This document shows positions 1 to 16,249 of a DNA stretch of 64,000 bases, one piece after another (the first letter of the stretch is position 1; each line of letters opens with the position of its first letter). The translations under genes were made by a program, and so were the position numbers. A model generated the notes under the pieces. That model had not been told where the DNA came from. It worked only from the letters and a program-made list of their open reading frames with translations, and ran no database searches. The DNA comes from Thamnaconus septentrionalis. Lineage: Eukaryota; Chordata; Actinopteri; Tetraodontiformes; Monacanthidae. Where the stretch lies: the NCBI GenBank assembly GCA_009823395.1, contig CM020508.1:10067515-10131514 (forward strand), read 5' to 3'.

Positions 1-775
1 GGACGAAAAAGAGGGTAAAAACTATTTGGGCGTCCTCTCATCCAGAGAGATGACAGCGGCAGAGAAAGGAAGATGTGTTCAAGGACACAGACGAGTGGAG
101 ATGCGACAAACATGATCGTGTGTTTTTTACGGCACAGTCGAGGGCTGCGTAGAGAAATAATGACTCCAAAGTTCTGCTTGAAGTCCAGACTTACAGTAAG
201 TTGCAGCGCCGACGCTGCTCCGACTGCTTTAGTGTTGTTGTCTGCTCTCCGGTGACCACTGCGAGACTTGGCTGATGTAATAATCTGCCGCTCAAGATGA
301 GCAGGAGCTTTTAAAAACATCACAGCGGGCATCAGTCACAGCCGGAGACACGAATCCACTAAACCTGCCAGTTTTTGCCCCGGAGACTCAGCGTCAAGTT
401 GGCAGAGACGCCTGTCCACTCGTCCTCCCGTCTGCCTCCTTCGCCCATCCGTCCCCTCTGAGTGGACGAGCGGGTCTCTTTATCTGTGCAAACACTGTGG
501 CTGAAACACACGCGCACCGTGCTATTCTCTCCGACCTTCAGGCACGGCAGCAGGGCCGTGCTCCCCTGCTCTCCGGGAGACGATTTTTTTTCCAACGATT
601 CCAAAGAGATAAAATATCAGCGGCCACTTTGAATCGATCGCTTGCACTCTTCCTCGTCTCTCTGTCCAGCGGACCTCGGGTCAGCGCTTACCTGATCGAT
701 ACCTGCAAATACAATCGATCCCTCATACTTGGCTCTGCCAAAACGCTCCGACGTGACACTAAATTTCTGCCCGGC

Positions 776-777
<2 letters not shown>

Positions 778-848
<71 letters not shown>
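778..848. repeat. (GT)n microsatellite
   Basis: About 71 bp of uninterrupted GT. Two shorter GT runs follow at 1169-1206 and 1421-1453. Confidence 0.98.
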
Positions 849-849
<1 letters not shown>

Positions 850-1167
850 AAGGATGGGAAAGCTGATGCAGAGTTCCCTTCACGTGGGATGAAAAGGTAG
901 CAGAAAGAAACATCCCCATGGAAACAATTTGCAGGCCTTGGAGTTGCGACTCAAGATGGTGATTGCCAGGTTCTGGCTGTTTTGGGTTTGTTTTTTTTTC
1001 TTTCCGAAAAACAGATTTGTTGTGAATCATTTGTCTTGTTGTTAATCGCTCCCTTCCAATGCTGCGTGTCTCAGGAGATCATCTCCTTGTCCTTGAAGCA
1101 GAGGACATGTCGTGGTCGGAGGGGTGCACGTGCACTAACTGCGTCAGGAACCATTATGTGTTGGTGC

Positions 1168-1209
<42 letters not shown>

Positions 1210-1748
1210 CGAGCTGACGGCCACACAGGTGCAGCGCTTTACCAGGCTGGACCTCGGAGTGACTTATATCTAAACTTGCTGAGCGTTAAGGTACTTTATA
1301 TTCCGTTTTGCCACAGAATGCAGAGGTGTAATTGCAGCAGTGGGAGGTAGGTGCATGTCGCTGTTGTTGCCTGCATCGAGTTGGTGGTGATGTAAATCTG
1401 TTTTTTTCTCTCCCTCCCTCTGTGTGTGTGTGTGTGTGTGTGTGTAGTGTGTGTCTGCTTAGATAATATTCCAACCAGATCGTCGGCGCTCAGAATTAAT
1501 GTGAAAGCACAGCAGCTTCGGCCTGGAAGATCACTAATAGGACACACAGATTCATCTGTCAGCACAGATAATCTTTGCCCAGTTCAATTTATTTTTCCTC
1601 CTGATTTGGCCCCAAGAGTTTATTCCCACCCATCGTAAATTATTTGAAAATTTCAGACTTTGAAGTTTTCGGTTGCGGAGCTCCTCGCCGTGCAGAAAAA
1701 CGCTGCGCACGTTTCTCGTGATTGTAACAACCCTGTTGTGTTGTTCTC

Positions 1749-1865
1749 AATTGATGCATTAATGAGCGTTTGCGTGGCTTTACGATCAGCTAGCGCAGCC
1801 TATTCATGAGCACATATGCAGAGCCTGAGGCGAACTGCCTGGACCAGGCCCTCGATAATTACACT
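1749..1865. promoter_or_regulatory. Candidate conserved non-coding element (intronic)
   Basis: A non-repetitive block with ATTGATGCATTAATGAGCG, CTATTCATGAGCACATATGC and CTCGATAATTACAC, i.e. clustered homeodomain and POU-like motifs, set between low-complexity DNA. No alignment is available, so this is a guess from texture. Confidence 0.3.
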
Positions 1866-2587
1866 TCCGTCCTTCAAACACAGTCGCTCAGTCTCTCTGC
1901 TCTTGACTTGAATAATGGATGCTTCCCTTCAGACTGACACCGGACTCTGCGTCTCGGGGAAAACTGGGCGGTCAAGGTAACGCCCGGTGGAGCGGCGCCA
2001 CCTCTCGCAGCTCTCGTTTGTTTGTTTGCCTCCCATCTCGTTAGCTCCACTCGCTTGTCTCCCCCACGCCCCCCCCTCTTCGTCGTCTTTTTTGCGGCGC
2101 CTCTGTTTCCTCGTGCGCTCGAGCGGCGGCGGCAGCGGCGTGCAGATCGGCACATGAAAACAGATGGCTGCCGCGCTGCTCCGACAAAGGGTAAAGCACA
2201 GGGCACCTCCACTCTTCAAAGTCTCCTCGTCTCTCCTCGCGCTGCTGATTTTTTTTTTCTTTTTTGCACCATCTGTAGCCAGGCTCCCTAATGTTACTAA
2301 AAACAAGGACACTTCTTTCCTTCTCGGTATTAGAAAACGGCAGAAAGACAGTTTTTATATCTGTCTGCGCTTTTTGGCATATGATAAATCTTTTCAAAAA
2401 ATGCGAGCGGAATCATTTCATTCGCCAACTAAAGATAGAAGAGACAGTGGAGGGGTGAAGTTCCTGAGTTAAGTGCAAGAGATCCCATCCCTCTCAGCCG
2501 GTCCTCCGGCCCCCCCGCTCGCGAGGATGCACTTATTGTGTTCAAAGAAAGTTGATGTCCTTCCATTAGCCGGCGGCCAGGATTCCC

Positions 2588-2769
<182 letters not shown>

Positions 2770-3099
2770 CGGAGGAGCGAATGTTTTCTCTGCCCGCTTC
2801 TCGTCAGTCAGGCCGGCCGGCGTTTGGGGAAATTACAGTGGCGTTTAGGAGAAAGAGCAGCTTTGTTTGTGCTGGATAAAGCAAGAATAGCGCCGCCGGC
2901 TTTCATCATCGCCCTTTTACTGTCACCTCCCAACATTCTCCCGGATCACCTCCTCTCTCTTTTTTTTTTGTCCTTTCCCTCTCTCTCTCTCTCCCTCCCT
3001 CCGCCCTACTCCTTTAATTCCCGCCTCACCAGCCACCTCCCCAGCCCTAACCACTCCCTCGGCTTCCCCTCTCCCCCTCCCTCACCCACCCCCGATTGA

Positions 3100-3450
3100 G
3101 GCGGCGTGTTATTAGTAAGGCAGCCAATGTGCCTGTCAGTGTGTGCTGGAAAGAGATAAGCACAGGTAGAGGGAGTTACATAAGCCTCTGTTGATTACTG
3201 TGGAGGAGAGGGAGAGCGGAAAAAGAGAGTGAGAAGAAAAGGGGGAGAGAGTGAGAGAGAGAGGGAGTGAGGGAGTGAGAAAGACAGATTGCTGTACCTT
3301 AGCGGGTACATTGTGCTCTAATGTTGCCTGAATGGCTGGCTGGCTGTTGATAAGTGGGCCCGGGCTTTTGGAAGGCTGCTTGAAAGGACACTCATTAGCC
3401 GGGACTGGCAGTGTAGCAAGTTAATTGACTTCTTTTCGCAATCACTTTTT
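3100..3450. promoter_or_regulatory. Candidate conserved non-coding element (intronic)
   Basis: Two unique blocks (3100-3200 and 3296-3450) flank a purine-rich GAGAGA stretch. Motifs include GTTATTAGTAAGGC, TTGATTACTG, ACTCATTAGCC and TTAATTGAC. Inferred from texture only. Confidence 0.3.
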
Positions 3451-3554
3451 CACTCGGATAAATACCTCAATAATGTTTAAGAATAAAGGGGCCTTTCCGC
3501 TCGGCGTGCACGGCAAATAAGCAACCCGGCAAACGCTGGAACGTTCAGGTGCGC

Positions 3555-3589
3555 TTTCCTCCCCTGTCGATTTGCGACAGGGGAGGAAA
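3555..3589. repeat. Perfect 15-bp inverted repeat (hairpin), intronic
   Basis: Left arm TTTCCTCCCCTGTCG (3555-3569), loop ATTTG (3570-3574), right arm CGACAGGGGAGGAAA (3575-3589). The pairing is perfect and ends abruptly on both sides. It lies in the elavl4 intron and would be transcribed. The stem is shorter than that of a typical pre-miRNA. Confidence 0.95.
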
Positions 3590-5378
3590 AAGGTTTTTTG
3601 GGGAAGTGGGGTCCTCAGGGATTTTACGAAACATTTCCGAGGACGCAAACTAGCTAACCCAGCTGATCGCCGATACGCTGCCATGCGTCGTCCCTAAAAT
3701 CGCCGTTTTTGTGATTTGCGTCTTGTGTGTTGATCAACGTTTGTTGCCAGGAGACGCACGCAAATTTCCAGCACGTCAGACAGACGTTGTTGTCGTCCAC
3801 TGGGCACAACAACTAAAGTGGACGGTGCTTTTGTTCTCAAAAGTGCGAAAAAAAAAAAAAATTGGCTCCAGTACGAAAAACGCAAGGCTTCGCTTTGTTT
3901 GCACTTGATGTGAAAATTCTCATTTTTCCCTCGGAATAATCTACGTGAACAAACAAGCCTTGAAAGCCCGTACAACTCTTTTGTTTTCATGTTTGTGCAG
4001 TACGAGTAAAAATCATCCGTCCTTCGCTGCAACACGTTTCGCCCCCAAATCCTCCCGCTGCGGTTTGTCTCCATCCTCGCCGTCTTTATTCGTCCTCCAG
4101 ACGCACCTGCTCTGAAGCTCCAAAGAATTATCATTTCTCCGTTTGCCCCGTCGGCGCCACTGCTGGGGAACATCAGTAATGCTGCCCGTCTCTCTCGACC
4201 CCGCCTCACCTCCACGGGATCAACCTACAGACTCTGGCTATGGGGGACTCCGGGGAGGGAGGGGTCTGGAAGATATTTGGTCAACACTTCAAAATATCTC
4301 AATATAAAAATATCTCCAGGGAGTCGGGAAGGAGTCGGAGGCTGGAATCTCAAAATGCTCTGAAGCCGTGATAAACATGACAAGTGTGAGCTTCCTGTCA
4401 TCCAACTAATCAAAGAGACAGCCAATACTGTATGTCTAATTCACAGAGCGAAATCCTATCAACCTGATTTCAATATCTGAACTACACCCACCTGAATACA
4501 AAAGACAGGAAATGTGTTACACTGCTGGCAGTCTTCTCTGATTCTCCGATTGATACGTCAGAGTAATTATTTTTAAAATATGACACATACATTTTTATTG
4601 CTTTTGTTACAATTTGTTGTACTCAGTTAGATTTTAAGCTGCCGTAATTCTGGCCCACAATACAAACCATCTTCGTTGCCAATTGGGCCTAGTTTGGTTT
4701 CCAGTGAACACAGCTTGAAACCAAATAATGAGTGGGCGCAACCTCTGGGAGCAGCGCAGGCCAGTTCCGAGACGGCTGATTTAGTCCAGAGATGATTTGC
4801 AGTGGATCTGACAAGCGGCGTGCCCACGGAGACGGCCAGGCGCAGTGGGAGAGGGGGGGAAAAAAAGGGAGGTGAAGAGGTCACGGTGTGAGAGCGAGGA
4901 GGCCAACAACAGCTACAAAAACACTTAAATGCTTTCAAACGCCAAGCGAATTTGAAAAATAAGAGCCATTTAAAACGGCGGAGAGCAAAGTCTGATTGGT
5001 ATTTTTCAGCTTCTCATTGTTTGGAGCGCGCTCAGTCAATGGAGCGTTGCCGGCGCGATGGGAATATTTAAGAATTCAGAGGCTGCACTTGCGCGCAGAC
5101 ACATTTTCATAAACAGAAGCACAAACCGTTCGCACTCCACGCCGCAGAGTGCGATGCCCCAGGAATTAGGACAATGCCAATGACAAAGCAATCAATCACA
5201 CATGAGAAGTGATCTTGAGTAATCATTATCCTCGCCGTGAAACACACCAAAGTCTGCACTTGACAAACGCACAGACACGCACACACGCACACACACAAAC
5301 GGACAAATTGGCCACAGACGACTGCAAATGATCATCACACACCATTATTCTCAGCAGCACTACTTCAAGTGATCAATG

Positions 5379-5381
<3 letters not shown>

Positions 5382-5409
<28 letters not shown>

Positions 5410-5412
5410 TGT

Positions 5413-5445
<33 letters not shown>
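5382..5445. repeat. Interrupted (GT)n microsatellite
   Basis: Two GT arrays are separated by TGTGGG, together about 64 bp. Confidence 0.97.
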
Positions 5446-5550
5446 GCATCCTTATCAGTATGCCAAGCATTTGTTGTAGTGGCCCTCCAGCCAGAAGCAA
5501 CATCACGGCAGCTCAAGGCCAAACAAATGTGAAGATTTAAGGACAAATAC

Positions 5551-5655
5551 AGTCCTCTCTCCTCTCTTCCCCTCTCTTCTCCTCCCCTCTCCTCTCTTCT
5601 CCTCTTCTTTCCTCTCTTTTCCTCTCTTCTGCTCTCCTCTCCGAGGAGGAGAGGC
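5551..5655. repeat. CTCTC/TTCTCC pyrimidine block ending in an inverted repeat
   Basis: About 90 nt of nearly pure pyrimidine on the plus strand ends in CTCTCCGAGGAGGAGAGG, where CCTCTCC can pair with GGAGAGG. Polypyrimidine blocks of this type can form triplex (H-DNA) structures. Confidence 0.85.
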
Positions 5656-7091
5656 GATGAGCGATGCTGTTCCTTTCCTTAACTACCTCTCAGTGCCCTT
5701 GAGTCGGGCTCCTTCCCTCACCTTTCAGGAGTGGACTGCTGTAAATTTTGGCAGATTGCTGTGATCAAGGTAAAATACGGTGCATTGATGAACGCGGCCC
5801 GCCATACATCATGAAGTAAGACCGGCTCCTTTGTTCTTTATCCCGCAAAATTTGGCCATGGTTCTCCGCGAACTTGACGCACCGCCGGCGATTTCTCACT
5901 TTTTACGATCGGGGCGGATTTATGTAAAAACCCAGTGTGTGAGATTTGGTGGCATGTAACGGTGGAAAAGTGTATTGCGCCTGGTGTTAGTGTCGACCCT
6001 TGGGTTCTGATCTTTTTTCCTTTCTTTTTTTTAAACCAGCTGTAATGCAAGTAAATCTCAAACCAGATGCAGGTTGTGTACGACTGCAGAAAGGTGGTGT
6101 TGTAATACAGCTGCCTCCTTACAACCGGCCAACAACAGACATGCTGTTGATGTAGTATCGGTGAAGAAAAACACAGCTGGTTTTTTTTTCCCCCTCTTGT
6201 GACTTAAACGTGCATCTTTCATTCCACTTCACGCCGGTAGATCCCTTCCAGTGCCTGCACACTGGGCCTTGACCTGTCGAGTCAGGACGTGTGCTGCAGG
6301 AGATCAGTGACAGTGAACGTTCAAGAGGCAAAAGCACAATATGCTGGATCTGGAACTCCCTCAGCAGCGTGTTAATGAGACATACAAGAAGCTTTGAGGC
6401 ACTGCCATCAATGATTCAAAGAGCTGGGTTTTTTTTTGTTGTTGTTGTTTTTGCGTTTGGCTACAAGGTAAATAACCTTGCGCTGCCTCCTGTCCAGGCA
6501 GAAGGGGGAGGGGAGAACAAAAGGGGGGGTGTGAGGTGGTCAAGGTGCTTCCTGGAATAAGAATTCGGGGGAGCGAGCACCGTGAGGCACGGCGGCAGGA
6601 AGTGCGGCGGAGGCAGGGAGAGGGATGGCATGTACAAAAATGTGGAATAACAATAAGGAGGGTTTTGTGTGTGTGAGAAAGAGACGGCACACAATGGTGC
6701 TCAAACACAAAATTCCCCTCTTTCTCGCTGCCGCTCTTTTATTCGCTCTCAGTCACACAGACATGCCTGTGTGCACACAGTATTATGTAAATAGTCTCTT
6801 CGGCAGAGTGCTGCTGTCACTGAGCGAGCATCCTCTGGGCCATCGAGGCAGCCTCATTAAAACAAGGCACAGCATCCATTAATAGATACCAGCACTCGCG
6901 TACAAACACACACACACACGCACGCACACACATATAGTCAGCAGTGCACGCAGAGCGTTCGCACACATGCATGCACGCACACACACACACCAATAAAAGA
7001 CCACCCAAGAAGCACAACTCTAAATGTTCGTCTCAGGTGGCAGTCAAAAAATATCTCCAAGGAAACGGCTCAAATGTCACTGAGAAGGTGC

Positions 7092-7092
<1 letters not shown>

Positions 7093-7161
<69 letters not shown>
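7093..7161. repeat. (GT)n microsatellite
   Basis: About 69 bp of GT, roughly 800 bp before the RRM2 exon. Confidence 0.98.
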
Positions 7162-7163
<2 letters not shown>

Positions 7164-7962
7164 GAAGAATGGGCCGCTGGTCTTTTATGAGACAAAAGGT
7201 CCGTTTCCACAACGCAGCACAGTTCCACTGCTGGGGTCTCCACTGCTGTTTTATGGTTCAACTGCACATCTGGAGAATTATGGAGTATTTGCCAGTATGA
7301 GTTGTTGTTGTTTGTTGTCATTGTCGTTGTCGTTGTTTGTCTGTGTCAAAGTGAAAAATGTCAGTTTCAATAAACTTAGCATTTTTGTGACTACGAAGCT
7401 TAATATCTCTAGAAAATATTGATGCCTACATCTGCACATCTTTTTTAAAAACATTTTACATTAACACTTAAAGGTCCCTTTAGCAGAAATTACACGTTTT
7501 CTCTTGTGTCCTTAGCTCGTCGATAAACTCCTCTAGAACTGTAAAAGTCCATCCTTTATTTCATCTATTTGCTTTGCTTCCAAGAAAGTCTGTACTCAAA
7601 CACTCAGTGTTGGAAATCGGTGCTTTGTGATGTCACAAAGGGCACAGATACAGCACTTACAGCACAGTAGCTCCAGCCAAGCGCTAGTTCACTCTTTCCT
7701 TTCAGATGTGCTGTTTTTGTCTCATTTCAAAACGTGCTGGCATCACTTGTGTCAGGTGGCTGCAAACAGGGGGCTAAAATTGCTGCTTTCTGTATCTCTA
7801 CAGTGTTTGTTTTGAAAACTGATTCATAACATGGAAAACATGTGTGTACAGGACCTCTAAACTGGGGAACTGCTGCCGCGCCTCCACACTGCAGCCGTGT
7901 GCGCGGGCGGCTCCAGCCGTGTGGCAACCCTGTGAAGTAAAGGAGCCTGTGTTTGTTTGTGA

Positions 7963-12885
<4,923 letters not shown>

Positions 12886-12924
12886 GCTGGACAATTTGCT
12901 TAATATGGCCTATGGCGTAAAGAG
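12886..12924 (+). CDS. elavl4: elavl4 39-nt linker microexon
   Basis: After TTTACAG, this exon completes the Arg codon left open by the previous exon and then encodes LDNLLNMAYGVK plus two bases of a final Arg codon, before a GTAATT donor. These residues form the conserved segment of the Hu linker between RRM2 and RRM3, a region known to influence nucleocytoplasmic shuttling. At 39 nt it is a multiple of three and has matching phases, so skipping it joins QRFR directly to FSPI without a frameshift. Inclusion of the corresponding small HuD exon is reported to be regulated by Hu proteins themselves. The U-rich downstream intron here (12971-13130) is compatible with that. It is too short to be found by open-frame length alone and was identified from residue identity and splice sites. 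Confidence 0.94.
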
Positions 12925-12970
12925 GTAATTAAAAACTTCACCCAATGCCAGATGTCCATGTTGACTCAGT

Positions 12971-13130
12971 GATTTTTTCAATATTCTTATTTTTTTCTGT
13001 TCCCCTTTGAATTGCTTTAATTGTAATTTTTTGTAGTCACTTTACGTTTGACACTATGTTCAAGGTCAATTGCATTTGTTGACTCTTTAATTTGTTCGTT
13101 TTTTTTATTTTTTGTTTTGTTTTCTTTTGT
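12971..13130 (+). promoter_or_regulatory. U-rich intronic tract downstream of the microexon
   Basis: Beginning 47 nt after the microexon donor there is about 160 nt dominated by T runs, for example GATTTTTTCAATATTCTTA, TTTTTTGTAG and TTTTTTATTTTTTGTTTTG. U-rich and AU-rich RNA of this kind is the established ligand of Hu proteins and of TIA1, which promotes use of weak donors. The donor GTAATT departs from the GTRAGT consensus, so an intronic enhancer would make sense. The function is inferred from position and composition only. Confidence 0.45.
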
Positions 13131-13489
13131 GAGCTTAAGTTGGATTGAAATCAGCACCAACTCGTTAAGGTGTTTTATTTGAGAAAAAAAAGCCGTCTCT
13201 TTGTTTTTTCAGTGGAAATGAATATGCTTTGTTTTGATTATGACACGTGCTGGTGTTGTTTGGATTGTTTTGATTGCTTCTGTGTCCTGAATGGATTTTG
13301 TTCTCTGGTGTAAAGCTCCTGATTTCTAGGTGTGTTTTTTTATTTTCTTCTGGATTCAGGTTCTCCTGCCTTGTACTCTTGCTGCCTGCTGCAGCTTGAA
13401 ACTCTACTTCAGGAACAAATTTAGCGACAAAAACTAAAAAAAATAAATAAATAAGAGAAACAAAGAAAGCCCTCACTTTGATTCATAGG

Positions 13490-13545
13490 CTTTTACTAAG
13501 AGTCTCAGTCTCTTTACTAAGAGTCTAAGGGTCTCACTAAGAGAC
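13490..13545 (+). repeat. Three phased copies of ACTAAGAG
   Basis: ACTAAGAG occurs at 13495-13502, 13516-13523 and 13536-13543, spaced 21 and 20 nt apart and each in a similar context. It is a short degenerate tandem array in the last intron of elavl4. No function is known to me. Confidence 0.6.
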
Positions 13546-14714
13546 CTTTTGTGTGTTGAACAACCCTTTGAATTTGATCATTCCCATCCATGTGCTGGAA
13601 GCCTGAATCTGACACCGACTCTTTCCGGTTCTACCTGCTAGTGTTAGTTTGTGTTCACTGCGAACACTAGGATGAGGCTGGATGAACCTGGATCCCTGCT
13701 GGAAACAGGAACCGCTGTTTCACTGCAGACAGCTCCAGCTTTGCTCGGCACTGCTCTGCTAAAAAAAAAAAAAGAAAAGAAAGAAAAAAAAAACTTTCCT
13801 TTTTGCCTCCTTTCATTTTGCTTTGTCGCTACTCTCGACGTTACATAAGCCGGAGCAGCAGCCGCTGCGGTGATGGATGTTTCATGTAGCGGCGGTGGCA
13901 TCTCGCATGTTGCAAGCACCGGGGACGCCGTCTGAAGTCAGCTTAGCAGCTCAAACACGGAGAAAGTGTTAGCGATGGGGGTTGGGGGGTGGGGTGAGCT
14001 TCTCTCTTAGCAAGTTTCCTCAGCGGCTGCCCCCCCTGAGATTCCAGTCTCTGCTAAACCTCCTAAAGGTGAGAACGGCCCTGCCTGCGCTCCAAATGCG
14101 CGTGCTCCCGAGTCCTCTGAGGTTATTATCTTGGAGGAGAAAAAAATGAAATAAAAAATTCCAAAGAAGTGCGTTGGGAGCCGGAGATGACGGGCTTCAG
14201 ACAGGACAGAAAAGACATCTGGTCAGCTTCGCTGTTGCTATGCAACCCCTCGGTCTCCACTGTAACGTTGCTTCGTGTTTGGTCGCTGCGCTCGCATTGC
14301 ATGTTTTGCCCATAAGGGGGCATCGGCGGCGGCGGCGGCGGCAGTGGTGGCAGCCTACAGATCCCTCATATAGTCTCAGCTTTGCAATCTAAATCACTCC
14401 AAATGCATCTTTTTTTTTTTTTCCCGTACATGGAAGCCCACCTGGTGAGGCCTGAAGGAGAAGCTAATGAATCCTCACAGCGGGCGGCGAGATGATGTGA
14501 CACTTTGGGTTTGGAGTCATTTGGTGAGAGACGCAGTTTCCCGTGGAGGAGGCCGTCATAAAGACACATACCATGGAGGAAACAAAAAATGCGCAAATAG
14601 ATTTTAGCATAATCACGTCCTGCGAGTGCGACAGAATGTAAAGCGGCGGCGGCGTCTGCAGGCCCTCCAATCCTTGGGAAGATCAGTGGGTGGAAGCAAA
14701 GTGGAGAGCAAAGT

Positions 14715-14790
14715 CACGCAGGAAGGTCGCAGCCGTTGTTGGCCATATATAGCCGGTGGAGGGCGGGCGGGCGGGCGGGAGGGCGGGGCC
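14715..14790 (-). promoter_or_regulatory. Candidate antisense TATA / GC-box promoter with G-quadruplex motif
   Basis: On the minus strand a GC-box-like block (14761-14788, repeated GGGCGG units on the plus strand) precedes a TATA-like CTATATATGG at 14743-14752. That is the usual order and spacing for a TATA promoter firing leftward, with a start predicted near 14717. The plus strand of the same block is a canonical G-quadruplex motif (runs of three G separated by single C). No downstream transcript can be identified from sequence, so this is only a motif-level suggestion. Confidence 0.25.
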
Positions 14791-15255
14791 TCCGAGGAGG
14801 GAGCAGCGCTATCGATCAGTGCCACCAGCTCGGCCAGAGATCAGACCGGAGCGGCCGGCCGCCTGTGGGAGGAATACACTTTGTACCTTAATGCCACTGG
14901 GCTGTAAAGTGCTTCCATTTTCCATTTAGTTTGCTGCACTCCCCCCCCCCCCCCCCATCCCCCCCTGAAGGAAGCAGCCCGCTCCCATGCAGCTGCGGCA
15001 AAGCAGAAATCTCAATTAAAGCACATCCAATAATGCCCATAGTCGTTTTCTCGGGGAGAGGTGGCGTAAAAAAAAAAAAAAAAAAAACGAACCTTTTTAT
15101 CTCATTTACCTTTTATTTAAAAGTGGGGATAATTTTTTTCCTTCCTCCCTCCCTCCCTCCCTCCTTACCCCTTTTCACTTCCCTTTGAGCGGAAAGGCAA
15201 TTAAGTGAAGTCAACTGAGGATTCAAATCTCCTGCATCACATGAAAAAAAAAAAT

Positions 15256-15305
15256 TGTGTGTGTGTGTGTGTGTGTGTGGGAGGTGGGGGGAGGGGAGGG
15301 GGCGA
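15256..15305. repeat. Short (GT)n followed by G-rich run
   Basis: About 24 bp of GT passes into GGGAGGTGGGGGGAGGGG, a G-quadruplex-compatible stretch, in the last intron. Confidence 0.85.
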
Positions 15306-15739
15306 TTATGAAGCGAATGAGAGCAGATTCAGCTTCGGCTCCGAGCACGATCTTTGAAGGAATCCGAGCGAGGGTCTCGTTCAACAACTTCCCGCAATTT
15401 AGTCGGTTTGAAGGAAGCCACTCGAGGATACAAAGACGGATCCTCCGCCTGCGCCTCCTTCAGCACAATGTAGCCGAGCGCGCCGCTCCGTCGTCCTCCC
15501 AGGCGGTAGGAGGCCCTTTCAGCAGCAGCAGCGGCAGCGGCAGCGGCAGCGAGGCTCAGGGACTAGCAGTCGACGTCCGTGCACAACGTCATAACTGGAG
15601 CGCTTTTCTTTTTCTTTGGGGTTTTTTTTTTTTCCTTTGGACTTGGCTTGGAGATTGATTTGAGTTTCATGCCTGCTGCTCAGACGTGCCTGCAGACACG
15701 AGCACTCACACCCAGAGGGAGGGCAGGGCTGGATCTTGA

Positions 15740-16249
<510 letters not shown>

